A stretch of DNA of 64,000 bases from Chryseobacterium echinoideorum (GCF_007474535.1 NZ_VKNW01000002.1:302800-366799); one strand, 5' to 3'. Shown: positions 42,778 to 51,281, numbered from the stretch's first letter. Translations and numbers: made by a program. The notes: a model not told the origin generated them from the letters alone.

Positions 42778-44217
42778 TTATGTATTGATTTGATTTTCAA
42801 TCTTACGGAATTTTTCTTCAAAATTTGTATCATTATAATCAATATAGTAGGCAAATTTATCTTTAAAAATTTCAGGAAAACTATGTAATCCGATTTCATT
42901 GATAAAGATAGTTTTCTTTTTAAACATATATGCTTCTAGAGCACACCCTGAGAAGTGAGTAACACTAAAACTGCAATTTTTGATAAGCTGAGGTAAAGAA
43001 ATTCTATTAGCATCATCAAAATTAACCTTATGTAAAATATTATTTTTTTCTATAATAGTAATGATTTCTTGTATTTCTTCATCTTTTTGTCGTGGATGAA
43101 ATCTAATATACCATTTTTTTTCTGAACTTCTTATAGTCTCTATAAGAGTTGGAAATATTAATTGAGTAACAGATAAAGGAATTGGTTGCATGCAGTATAG
43201 CACATAATCTTCGGATATGTTTTTGATTCCTATATCAAATGAATGCCAAGGATTTCCATTTATTTCAACTTTATATAATGGATTTGATTTTGACCATTTC
43301 GTAATAACATCTGCAGAGTTTTTATCCCAACACCAATAATTTCTGGGGAGCATATCAAAGCCTGAAGCAGGAGTTTTAGTCCAGTTTGCATAAGCTAAAT
43401 GAAGGTCGGTTTGAGGACCATGCTGCATTTCTATTGTTTTGATATTAAGTTTATTGGCTGCTGCGCTTATTGCGAATCCTGGGAAACCATAATACCATAA
43501 AATAAAAACTTTCTTAGGTTGTACTTTTTTCAGGAGGTAGGTTGCAGTCTGAAATGCTTGATGAAAAATTAAAGCTTGACGGGAAATTGCTTCTTTTGTT
43601 AAAGAGTCTGATGAAAGATTTGGGTTGCTGGTAGTGATATATTCCCATAGACTTTCATATCCTTCCAAAAAAACATCTATTTTATTTTTATCAAAAATAA
43701 GATACAAATATCTTTTATAGAGTGAGTTAACTTTTATGAAATCTATAATTGTATTTTGATTGGAAAAGTTTTTAAGAATTTCTCCGTATTCCCAAAAAAG
43801 AAAACTTTTTTCTGTTTTGTCTGCAATCAATGGATCAAAAAATTTATTGTAATAAATTCCATTAATTTCAGATCTGTACATTTTTTCACTTACAAAAACT
43901 GTTTCTCTTTTTCTTAAATTTTTTGTAGCTTTTTTTAATTTTAAATAGATTTGTGACTTTTCGTAAGTGTGTTTTAATTGCCTTTTAATTCTAAAAGTTA
44001 AATTATATTTGATTTTTTTTTGTTTTGTAGAAAATGATTTGTTAGGTACTGAAATAATTAAATCATTATTTTCAATGCTCTTGATAAGAGCAAAATAAAG
44101 TTCAATTCTTATCAATGGCCATAAATGGATATCATTTACTTTCCATTGTAGAATGTCAAATTTTTTTTCAATATCAACAATAAAATTCTTAATATCTGTA
44201 CGGTTTTTAATCTCCAT
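42778..44217 (-). CDS. Putative surface-glycan transferase of unknown family
   Basis: A 479-residue protein that I do not recognise with certainty. Residues 1-120 are Lys-rich with many helices (RIKRQLKHTYEKSQIYLKL). From about residue 230: KKVFILWYYGFPGFAISAAANKLNIKTIEMQHGPQTDLHLAYANW, a pattern seen in capsule and polysialyl-type GT-B transferases, in which a QHG follows a Rossmann strand. Near 335-410 the blocks VLYCMQPIPLSVTQLIFPTLI, WYIRFHPRQKDEEIQEI (KpsC/KpsS-like RxHP) and FSVTHFSGCALEAYMFKKKTIFI fit the second Rossmann domain. A GT-B fold transferase or capsule KpsS-like enzyme is my best guess. It overlaps wzt by one base (TGATG). Confidence 0.55.
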   Translation of the reverse strand: MEIKNRTDIKNFIVDIEKKFDILQWKVNDIHLWPLIRIELYFALIKSIENNDLIISVPNKSFSTKQKKIKYNLTFRIKRQLKHTYEKSQIYLKLKKATKNLRKRETVFVSEKMYRSEINGIYYNKFFDPLIADKTEKSFLFWEYGEILKNFSNQNTIIDFIKVNSLYKRYLYLIFDKNKIDVFLEGYESLWEYITTSNPNLSSDSLTKEAISRQALIFHQAFQTATYLLKKVQPKKVFILWYYGFPGFAISAAANKLNIKTIEMQHGPQTDLHLAYANWTKTPASGFDMLPRNYWCWDKNSADVITKWSKSNPLYKVEINGNPWHSFDIGIKNISEDYVLYCMQPIPLSVTQLIFPTLIETIRSSEKKWYIRFHPRQKDEEIQEIITIIEKNNILHKVNFDDANRISLPQLIKNCSFSVTHFSGCALEAYMFKKKTIFINEIGLHSFPEIFKDKFAYYIDYNDTNFEEKFRKIENQINT

Positions 44218-45443
44218 CAGTTTAATACTTTACCGTTATGAGACACTGATCCCTTTAAATAGATTGCAGCATATACATTTTCTTGTAAGCCTTTAACTTT
44301 GAAAGAAGTATAATTTCTATATAAAGCAAGATGTCTATATTGATTTTTATTAAATTTCTCATGAGTTGCAATGGCATATGTAATCTGATACTCACCATCA
44401 ATCAGCAGAAGCTCAGGAAATGTAATTTCGATCTCGTTATGATCTTCAGCGTTAAAATTTGGAGCAAATTTGTTAGTAAAGAAATTGGCTACAATCTTTA
44501 AATCTTTATCGGTAATTTGAATTATTATATAGAAATCCTCAACTTTTTTATCTAATATATTTACATTGAATTTTAATTTAAAATCTTCCCCATAAATTGT
44601 AGATTTTAGATTGTCTGACTGAGGCTCTCCATTGATAGAAATATTCTCAATATTTGCAGCATCATTAAATTCAATCTTTGATCTTTCGCTTGAAAACTGG
44701 TCAAAATACATTTCAATTCCATGATGTACATCCTCTCCATAGTAAAGACTTTTTCCGTGTTCCATATAAATTACTTTATTGCAAACCCTTGCAACACTCG
44801 GCATAGCATGCGAAACAAAAAGCACCGCACAGGATTTCATCAGCTCCATCATTTTATTGAACGATTTGATCTTAAATCCTGCATCGCCAACTGCCAAAAC
44901 CTCATCAAGAATCAAAATATCAGGCTCCAAATGCGCTGCTACAGAAAATCCCAGTTTTACTTTCATCCCCGAACTATAATATTGTACGGGAGTATCTATA
45001 AATTCTTCCAGCTCAGAGAAAGCAATAATCTCATCCAGCTTCTTTTTTGTTTCTTTTTCGGAAATTCCTAAGACCGCTGCATTATTAAAAATATTTTCCC
45101 GACCTGTAAGAATAGGGTTAAAACCAGCTCCTAATTCAATCAATGCATTCACACGACCGTGCATTTCTATTCTTCCCTTATCGGGAGAAAGAAGTCCGTT
45201 GATGACCTTCAGAAGCGTACTTTTTCCGGCGCCATTATGCCCTAAAAGACCAAGACATTCGCCTCTTTTTACTTCAAAACTGATATCATTTACTGCCCAA
45301 AATTCTTTTGGACGCAGTTGGTTTTCGCTGTGATTGCCGAAAAGGTTTTTTCCTAAATCCTGAACACCGTACCAAAGTCCGGTTTTCAGATCTTTACAGA
45401 ATTTTTTAGATACATGATCTGCTTTTACTAATACTTCAGACAT
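44217..45443 (-). CDS. wzt: Polysaccharide ABC exporter, ATP-binding subunit with C-terminal glycan-binding domain
   Basis: A 408-residue ATPase. Walker A is LLGHNGAGKST (residues 66-76), the Q-loop/structural region lies near 110 (LGAGFNPILTGRENIFNNAAVLG, typical of Wzt/TagH), the signature is YYSSGMKVKLGFSVA near 154-168, and Walker B is DILILDEVLAVGD near 175. Residues about 260-400 form a separate beta-rich C-terminal domain, as in O-antigen Wzt that reads the non-reducing end of the finished chain. With the downstream order wzm-wzt it exports undecaprenyl-linked glycan across the inner membrane. It starts 12 bases after wzm. Confidence 0.9.
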   Translation of the reverse strand: MSEVLVKADHVSKKFCKDLKTGLWYGVQDLGKNLFGNHSENQLRPKEFWAVNDISFEVKRGECLGLLGHNGAGKSTLLKVINGLLSPDKGRIEMHGRVNALIELGAGFNPILTGRENIFNNAAVLGISEKETKKKLDEIIAFSELEEFIDTPVQYYSSGMKVKLGFSVAAHLEPDILILDEVLAVGDAGFKIKSFNKMMELMKSCAVLFVSHAMPSVARVCNKVIYMEHGKSLYYGEDVHHGIEMYFDQFSSERSKIEFNDAANIENISINGEPQSDNLKSTIYGEDFKLKFNVNILDKKVEDFYIIIQITDKDLKIVANFFTNKFAPNFNAEDHNEIEITFPELLLIDGEYQITYAIATHEKFNKNQYRHLALYRNYTSFKVKGLQENVYAAIYLKGSVSHNGKVLN

Positions 45444-45455
45444 ACTTCAGAAAAA

Positions 45456-46307
45456 TTACATACGTTCAACAATGATGGGAATAGAGATACGGAACAAAAT
45501 CCACCCGATTAGAATAATGACAAGTGTACAGAAAGCAATCGCCAGAAGATAGGGAATGTTTTCAAAATTGCCGCCTGTAAGAAGGTTTCTTGTACTGTTG
45601 ATAATAGGAGTAAGCGGATTGAGACTAAGAAAAGATTCTAAAGACTTGAATTTGGTTGTTTTATACACTACCGGAGTCAGATACATGGCGAAAGAAAGTA
45701 CCATAGGTATAATCCTTGATATATCTTTATAAAGCATTCCTAATGGGGTGATGAGAAGACCAATCCCCATTCCGAAGCCCATCAATAAAAGAATGCAGGG
45801 AATTGCCAGTACAATCTGAAATCCCGGAGAAATTCTGAAGAATACAAAAAGCAATGCTATAATACCTAATTTGATAAGTGTATTGAATATCAGCTTGTAA
45901 ATTCCGGACAAAATGATGGCTTCTTTTTCAAAATTTACTTTTGTTAAAAGATCTCTGGATCCTGTAGTTCTAAGCAATGGCATATTCACACTTTCTGTAA
46001 ATATGGCCCACAACAAAGTTCCTATGAGGACAAAAACCGGGTAGGGAAGTCCTGTATCATCAATTTTTACCGCTCCTGATGCACTTAGAAAAATCCACAC
46101 CAAGGTGTTAGATAACGGTGTAAATACAGACCAAAGAAGACCAAAAATAGATTGACGGTATTCTGCATTACGGTCTCTGATAAACAGTCGTTTTGCAAGC
46201 GTGTGGGAATTGGCGAGGTCTCGGAACATTTGGGTTAAAAGAGAACCAAATGTCTGCTTTTTAGCGCCTGCCTCATAAATTTTTATCTGTTCGTTCATGT
46301 TTTTCAA
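45456..46307 (-). CDS. wzm: Polysaccharide ABC exporter, permease subunit
   Basis: A 283-residue membrane protein with six hydrophobic segments. The N-terminal amphipathic segment and FIRDRNAEYRQSIFGLLWSVFTPLSNTLVWIF match the Wzm/TagG start (R-x-x-x-x-Y-R-x-S-x-L-G). MLYKDISRIIPMVLSFAMYLTPVVYK near 195-220 and SLNPLTPIINSTRNLL are the conserved loop regions. It pairs with the Wzt ATPase to move lipid-linked glycan to the periplasm. This, together with the absence of any Wzx or Wzy, indicates the ABC-dependent pathway. It follows the SGNH gene after ten bases. Confidence 0.9.
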   Translation of the reverse strand: MKNMNEQIKIYEAGAKKQTFGSLLTQMFRDLANSHTLAKRLFIRDRNAEYRQSIFGLLWSVFTPLSNTLVWIFLSASGAVKIDDTGLPYPVFVLIGTLLWAIFTESVNMPLLRTTGSRDLLTKVNFEKEAIILSGIYKLIFNTLIKLGIIALLFVFFRISPGFQIVLAIPCILLLMGFGMGIGLLITPLGMLYKDISRIIPMVLSFAMYLTPVVYKTTKFKSLESFLSLNPLTPIINSTRNLLTGGNFENIPYLLAIAFCTLVIILIGWILFRISIPIIVERM

Positions 46308-46317
46308 GAATACAAAA

Positions 46318-46950
46318 TTAGTTAAAATTGATGAATTCTTTTATTTTATTATATATAAAAAGATGGCCCTTCGGGTTTATGTGAAAATGATCTGACATTA
46401 TAGCTTCCAAAGGAACTTTACTCAAATCAATATGATTATAGTTTTTAATTGCATCATTATAAAGTTCTATTTTTCTTTTTACACCAGGAAGAAGTTTTTC
46501 ATATTCATCATTTGCAGGAAGAATTGTCAAAAATACCAATTGAGTGTTGGGAAATGATTGACTAATGTGTTTAAGATTATTTCTAAACTGATAAATATTT
46601 ACATAGCTAATATTTCTTTTAGCTCTCCACTTAGGATTATTTATATTTTTAATAATTTTTGCACCTATCATTTTAGGAATTTTTCTAAGAATTTCCATTT
46701 CAAACTTAGTTGCAAATCTTGGCGCGCAATCTACAATTCCAACCTGAATTATTATAAGATCAGGTTGGAAAGTCTTATGGTAGCTTACTTGTGTTAAAAT
46801 ATCTGTAGATGTTGCCGCACCAATAGAAACCTGATGGATTAAATAACCTTCTTTCTTTAGCAATTCTGGCCATGTTTCATGGAATAGTGTAGTTTCAGGA
46901 AACTCTCTAGCCAAAGGTAATGAATCTGAAAATATCAATATTTTTTTCAT
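46318..46950 (-). CDS. SGNH/GDSL-type hydrolase, probably acting on the glycan
   Basis: A 210-residue enzyme. KKILIFSDSLPLAREF holds the block I Ser in FSDS, IIIQVGIVDCAPR near 75-87 corresponds to the block II-III region, and SDHFHINPKGHLFIYNKI near 184-201 holds the Asp-x-x-His of block V. It has no signal peptide, so it acts in the cytoplasm. The family includes esterases, acetyl-transfer and acetyl-removal enzymes of sugars. It overlaps the NeuB/SpsE-like gene by a single base, so its substrate may be a nonulosonic sugar or its precursor. That is inference from position. Confidence 0.75.
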   Translation of the reverse strand: MKKILIFSDSLPLAREFPETTLFHETWPELLKKEGYLIHQVSIGAATSTDILTQVSYHKTFQPDLIIIQVGIVDCAPRFATKFEMEILRKIPKMIGAKIIKNINNPKWRAKRNISYVNIYQFRNNLKHISQSFPNTQLVFLTILPANDEYEKLLPGVKRKIELYNDAIKNYNHIDLSKVPLEAIMSDHFHINPKGHLFIYNKIKEFINFN

Positions 46951-47930
46951 TAAGTAATCATTGCTTTAGATATTGGATAGTCTTTTTCTATATTTTCTAA
47001 TAGTTTTTTACCAATCAATTCATCTTTTATATTATGTTGATTCTCACTTTGATGGTATAGCTTTAAAGATATATCATCTTCTTTCAGTATAGTTCCGGCA
47101 GCTAAAGATTTCGTAGCTACTGCAATAAGCTGTCTGTTACGGTAATTATTCTCTGCAACACTCATTTCAAGATGATTTTTGTGAAGGATGTAGGTGTCGA
47201 TAAAATTCAGATTATTCATAATTTCTTTTATTTTATCACCAGAAACGGCAGAAGAATAATCAGTTCTCTCTTCCCCTTCTTTCATCGTAATGTGCTTCTC
47301 AAAAACAGTTGCACCCAAAAACCTTGCATAATCATTACTAATGATAGAAAATTTGTCATTGTAAGATGAGTGATCTGCATATCCTATCCTAAGAGATGGG
47401 TATTTTTGATGATAATAATTGATTTTAGCCAAATTTACATCTTCCAATGCGGAAGGAAAAGACTGGAAACCAACCATTAAAACTTCAACCTTTTTTCCGA
47501 AAAAACTAATCAGATCATCTACTTCGTCTTCAGTTCTTCCGCCAATTCCTAAAATAATCTTACATTCTGTGCTATTTATTTTTTCAAGCAAATTTCTATC
47601 ATTAAATGATACAGAATGAATATCAATATATTTAGCGAAATGGCTAAGTTTGATAGCTTCGGTATTTAAAGGCATTAAGATAATATCTAAACCTATGCTT
47701 TGAGTATATGATAAGATATTATTCCATTGATCGTAACTAAAGCAGAATTTTGAAAGTATATCATAATCCTTGTGTTTGGGGCTTACAAAATCTCCACAAT
47801 TTGTAAGTACCTGAAATTTGATTCCGTTTACTCCAATTCTTTTACTTTCATCAATGAGCTGCATAAGATAATTGTAATCTCCTTCATGATGAAAGGCTGT
47901 TTCTGTGTATAGATAGGTATGATTATTCAT
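46950..47930 (-). CDS. Divergent NeuB/SpsE-like sialic acid synthase family protein
   Basis: A 326-residue protein with a NeuB-type TIM barrel followed by a C-terminal SAF-like segment (about 265-326: NRQLIAVATKSLAAGTILKEDDISLKL). NeuB enzymes condense a hexosamine with phosphoenolpyruvate to give a nine-carbon sugar. Conserved positions here include VNGIKFQVL near 35-43, ADHSSYND near 197-204 and ATVFEKHITMKEGEERTDYSSAVSGD near 219-244. The usual start AEIGANHNGD is replaced by TETAFHHEGD, and HC-IYPP is not visible. It is clearly different from the LegI/NeuB-like protein at 50199. It overlaps the SpsF-like gene by eight bases; this SpsE/SpsF pairing is known from Bacillus spore polysaccharide genes. 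Confidence 0.75.
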   Translation of the reverse strand: MNNHTYLYTETAFHHEGDYNYLMQLIDESKRIGVNGIKFQVLTNCGDFVSPKHKDYDILSKFCFSYDQWNNILSYTQSIGLDIILMPLNTEAIKLSHFAKYIDIHSVSFNDRNLLEKINSTECKIILGIGGRTEDEVDDLISFFGKKVEVLMVGFQSFPSALEDVNLAKINYYHQKYPSLRIGYADHSSYNDKFSIISNDYARFLGATVFEKHITMKEGEERTDYSSAVSGDKIKEIMNNLNFIDTYILHKNHLEMSVAENNYRNRQLIAVATKSLAAGTILKEDDISLKLYHQSENQHNIKDELIGKKLLENIEKDYPISKAMIT

Positions 47931-48729
47931 AAAGATTCAGTTGTTTAGAGTTCTTTTTTCTTTTTTCCATATCAAGTCTGAACTCTTCAAATGGAATTAA
48001 TTTGCCATAAGGAAGTTTTACCATTCCCTGATTGTGAATTGTAGAGTTTTCTATTTCCTGGAGAGAATAAAGTTTTAGTATATCTGCAAGAAGTATATTT
48101 TCTGAGTTCTTATTAATGAACTTTATAATTTCTCTACTTCTTTTGAGGTCTTCCGGTGTATCTACGGTCACTGTAAAATGAGAAAAATCTTCCCTAAAAG
48201 GATTAATAATTCCACAGGTAAAATTTTCAGGATTGAATAAGAAGAGCATCAGATATTCGCTAACTTTGGGATCCATTTCAGAATGACATTTTATAAGAGC
48301 GTCTAGTTTTATGACTTCTGAAGTCGCACCAATAGGGACGTCTGCCAATCTAACATAATCAAGATTGTTGTCTGCGGCAAACTCTATCTGCTGAGATATA
48401 TATTCCGTAGAAGTAAAAGGATTGTCTCCTGTTATTCTGATGATGTAATCTGCTTTTTCTTTTTTTCCTACACTTATGAGTCTTTCTGTAACCTCATCAG
48501 CTGATCCGCGGTATATTTTTACGCCGTTTCTTTCAGCAATATCTTCCAGAATGTCATCTACATTTTCTTTGGAAGTGCAGATGTATATGTCATCAATGGT
48601 ATTGATAGATTTGATTCGGTCAATCAAAAATTCAATCATTGTTTTAGTGGGATACAAATCTCTTAATATTTTCAAGGGAAGCCTTGTAGAGACTGTTCTG
48701 GCAATAATGCAAGCAATTACTTTAGACAT
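47923..48729 (-). CDS. SpsF/NeuA-type cytidylyltransferase
   Basis: A 268-residue member of the CTP-transferase family that contains NeuA, KdsB and SpsF. The start VIACIIARTVSTRLPLKILRDL has the nucleotide-binding I-x-A-R-x-x-S-T-R-L-P-x-K motif of this family, followed by TMIEFLIDRIKS, VKIYRGSADEVTERLI and IIRITGDNPFTS near 95-106 with the metal-binding region. It probably attaches CMP to one of the nonulosonic acids made here. No more typical NeuA (about 230 residues) is visible in the window, so this is the best candidate for CMP activation. It overlaps both neighbours by eight bases. Confidence 0.78.
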   Translation of the reverse strand: MSKVIACIIARTVSTRLPLKILRDLYPTKTMIEFLIDRIKSINTIDDIYICTSKENVDDILEDIAERNGVKIYRGSADEVTERLISVGKKEKADYIIRITGDNPFTSTEYISQQIEFAADNNLDYVRLADVPIGATSEVIKLDALIKCHSEMDPKVSEYLMLFLFNPENFTCGIINPFREDFSHFTVTVDTPEDLKRSREIIKFINKNSENILLADILKLYSLQEIENSTIHNQGMVKLPYGKLIPFEEFRLDMEKRKKNSKQLNLYE

Positions 48730-49159
48730 TTTTGGGTATTTTTAATACGATTTTTAAAGCATCATTCGTCAGTTGATTACTATGTAGCTCATTAGGCTCT
48801 ATCATTGCGAAACAATTTTTAGTGATTTTCATTTCCGCAATTGTAGTGCTAGAAAAAAGCTGATAATCTTGGTCTATATTATAGTCGCACTTTTGTATTT
48901 TGTTTTTTTCTGTACCAAAAAAAATAACATCATGACCATTGATAGGAAAGTGAAAATCAATGTATTTCTTGTGAGATTCAAATACATTTTCTTCATAGTT
49001 TGAGGTATTGAGTATAATAATTTTTGAGGCTTTATCATCTAAAATATGCCAGTTCCCGAGACTCAATTCTTCAAAGGGAGTATTCAATAATTTATTTACC
49101 TGAAAAATAATATTTTCTTCAATATATTTTTCAAGATGATCTACTGTATCAATAATCAT
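48722..49159 (-). CDS. YhcH/YjgK/YiaL (NanQ) family protein
   Basis: A 145-residue cupin-like beta protein. ESHKKYIDFHFPINGHDVIFF near residues 60-80 carries the E-x-H-x-x-Y-I-D block of the family and ITKNCFAMIEPNELHSNQL near 112-130 the second His site; together they can bind a metal. E. coli YhcH (NanQ) is known as an anomerase that opens the ring of N-acetylneuraminate. Here the gene is inside a synthesis block, not a sialic acid catabolic one; it may interconvert anomers of the nonulosonic acid before CMP transfer, which is inference. It overlaps its neighbours by four and eight bases. Confidence 0.75.
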   Translation of the reverse strand: MIIDTVDHLEKYIEENIIFQVNKLLNTPFEELSLGNWHILDDKASKIIILNTSNYEENVFESHKKYIDFHFPINGHDVIFFGTEKNKIQKCDYNIDQDYQLFSSTTIAEMKITKNCFAMIEPNELHSNQLTNDALKIVLKIPKNV

Positions 49160-50217
49160 AACTTCAAATGTTTAATATCTTCCTGTGCTTTTGTATAATC
49201 TTCGTGTCTACCGATATCCAGCCAGTAGCCATTGATGGGATAGGTGATGATTTTTTTATCCATTCTCAAGACTTTTTCCATCAGATCAGTGATGTCAAAA
49301 AACTCATCTTCGGGAATCATGGTCAATAAAGATTTTTTTAGAATGTAAATTCCGGCACTGGAAAAATAAGTATATCTTGGTTTCTCTTTCAGCGATTTTA
49401 CAGTTTGTTTTTCATCAGCTTCCAGCACGGCGTAAGGTACATCTACATGATAGCTTGTTGCTGCAACCGCCATGTCTGCATCAGAATTTTTAAAACTTTT
49501 ATAAAAGTCTGCAAAATCTATGTTAGTCAGTAGGTCACTATTCATGATAATAATATCATCATGCTGAAAATCTTCACAGAGAAGTACAGAGCCAATAGTT
49601 CCCAATGGTTTGGTTTCTTTTACATACGAAATTTGAATTCCTTTATCTTTTCCGTCTTTAAAATAGTTTTCAAGCTGCTCTCCCAGATAATTGATGCTGA
49701 GGTGAATTTTATTAATTCCTACATGAATGAGGCGGTCGATATTATGTTCAATAATAGGTTTGTCGCCTACTTTCAGCAGTGGTTTCGGAGTTTTTTCGGT
49801 GAGCGGCCGCAGTCTTTTGCCTTCTCCGCCTGCCATGAGTACAGCTTCTGCAGGAATGAGGGCACTTTTGGTACGGAAATTCAGAATATCTGTAATCTGA
49901 TGCTCCTGATTGACGATTGGAATAATCTTAAAATTTTTCTTCTTAAAATCTTCCAGCTTTTCCTGATTGTATTCATTTTCATAAATGAATTTGGGATCCG
50001 GCTGAATGAATTCTACAATAGAATCTTCAAAGCCCAATCCTTTGATAAACCCACGACGAAGATCTCCGTCTGTAAGGGAGCCAATCAGTTTTTGATTTTC
50101 ATCAGTTACAAAAAGAATAGCATCTATACTGAGGTCATTAAGCTTAATGAGTGCAGACCTTACAGATTCGTCTTTTTTGATCAGGTGTATTTTGTTCATT
50201 ACTGCAGGTTTTCCCAT
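49156..50217 (-). CDS. CBS-domain nucleotidyltransferase, PtmE-like
   Basis: A 353-residue protein. Residues about 1-115 hold a pair of CBS-like motifs (SIDAILFVTDENQKLIGSLTDGDLRRGFIKG; FKIIPIVNQEHQITDILNF). Residues 118-353 are a nucleotidyltransferase with AVLMAGGEGKRLRPLTEKTPKPLLKVGDKPIIEH, the sugar-phosphate nucleotidylyltransferase signature, then IMNSDLLTNIDFADF near 223-237 and YWLDIGRHEDYTKA near the end. This fusion is the architecture of PtmE, which makes GDP-glucosamine in Campylobacter legionaminic acid synthesis. It overlaps the NeuB-like gene by 19 bases. Confidence 0.82.
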   Translation of the reverse strand: MGKPAVMNKIHLIKKDESVRSALIKLNDLSIDAILFVTDENQKLIGSLTDGDLRRGFIKGLGFEDSIVEFIQPDPKFIYENEYNQEKLEDFKKKNFKIIPIVNQEHQITDILNFRTKSALIPAEAVLMAGGEGKRLRPLTEKTPKPLLKVGDKPIIEHNIDRLIHVGINKIHLSINYLGEQLENYFKDGKDKGIQISYVKETKPLGTIGSVLLCEDFQHDDIIIMNSDLLTNIDFADFYKSFKNSDADMAVAATSYHVDVPYAVLEADEKQTVKSLKEKPRYTYFSSAGIYILKKSLLTMIPEDEFFDITDLMEKVLRMDKKIITYPINGYWLDIGRHEDYTKAQEDIKHLKL

Positions 50218-51281
50218 TTTAAGACCGTATCTTCTTCAATGTCTTTTTTCAGGCTTCTGCCAATAATCTGCTCAATCAAATCGGGCGAAATACCCGTTCC
50301 TGGTCTTTTGGAGGTTAGATTTTCTTCCGTAAGAATATGCCCTGCTTTCAGATTTGCTGTTGTTACAATACTTCTTCTAAATTTGTCTTTTTTTGCCTGC
50401 TCATCAGAAGAAACCACCCGTTTTAAAGAACCTAGAGATTCTGATATTTTCTTGCTTTCCTCACAGATAACTTTCATTTCAAACGGATCTGCAGATATCT
50501 CATGATCCCAACCCGGCAGATTTTTATCTGTAGTAAAATGTTTTTCAATGATACACGCTCCTAATGCAACGCTTGCAAGTGGTATTGAAAACCCAAACGA
50601 ATGATCTGAAAACCCGATAGGAATATCCCCAAAAGTCTGTTGAAGCATGGTAATATTTTTCAGATTAATATCTTCGTTTTTCGGAGGGTAAATAGAAATG
50701 CAATGTAGTAGTGATAATTCATTTGCTCCTTTTTTATACAAAAGATTCAGGGCATTATCTATTTCAGCGATAGTGGCCATTCCGGTGGAAAGAATAATAG
50801 GTTTTTTTCTTTCAGCAACATAATTCAAAAGCTGATAATTGTTGAGATCCATTGAAGCGATTTTGTAAAACGGAACATCGCATTTGTCTAACAAATCTAC
50901 TTCTGCATGAGAAAATGGAGTAGAACAAAAATCAATTTGTAAAGAATCGCAAAACTCTTTGAGCTCAAAATGCTGTTCTTCTCTCAAATAGTATTTTTCT
51001 ACCATTTCTTTCAGAGAACCAAAGTGCTTCTTGGGTGAATCATCATATTTCTGGTTTCTGTCGTATTCTTCTTTTGCAATAAGCGAAGTGGGAGTCCATG
51101 ACTGAAACTTTACACAATCAGCGCCACAATCTTTCGCAGATTGTATCATTTCTCTTGCCAAATCCATGTCTCCATTATGATTTGCACCAATTTCGGCAAT
51201 GATATAAGGAGTAGAGTAGTTGTAAATTTCTTTGTCTTTTATAAATATTTTTTTCATAATTAGATTTTCATTGTTTATCAC
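50199..51281 (-). CDS. N-acetylneuraminate/legionaminate synthase (NeuB/LegI-like)
   Basis: A 360-residue enzyme that condenses a 2-acetamido-hexose derivative with phosphoenolpyruvate. The barrel begins YIIAEIGANHNGDMDLAREMIQSAKDCGADCVKFQSW near residues 24-60, the classic NeuB start; HCISIYPP near 190 and GFSDHSFGFSIPLASVALGACIIEKHFTTDKNLPGWDHEISADP near 220-265 are active-site blocks. The C-terminal SAF (antifreeze-like) domain spans about 295-360 (RRSIVTTANLKAGHILTEENLTSKRPGTGISPD). The residues and the LegB/LegC neighbours favour a legionaminic- or related di-N-acyl nonulosonic acid rather than Neu5Ac. The start ATG 51281 precedes NNENLIMKKIFIKDK; Met8 (51260) is a possible alternative. 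Confidence 0.88.
   Translation of the reverse strand: MINNENLIMKKIFIKDKEIYNYSTPYIIAEIGANHNGDMDLAREMIQSAKDCGADCVKFQSWTPTSLIAKEEYDRNQKYDDSPKKHFGSLKEMVEKYYLREEQHFELKEFCDSLQIDFCSTPFSHAEVDLLDKCDVPFYKIASMDLNNYQLLNYVAERKKPIILSTGMATIAEIDNALNLLYKKGANELSLLHCISIYPPKNEDINLKNITMLQQTFGDIPIGFSDHSFGFSIPLASVALGACIIEKHFTTDKNLPGWDHEISADPFEMKVICEESKKISESLGSLKRVVSSDEQAKKDKFRRSIVTTANLKAGHILTEENLTSKRPGTGISPDLIEQIIGRSLKKDIEEDTVLKWENLQ

Noticed and set aside
49561..50505. Plus-strand open frame of 314 codons
   Set aside because: It lies antisense to the CBS nucleotidyltransferase and the NeuB-like gene, both of which have clear family motifs; the translation shows Phe/Ile-rich sequence without domains.
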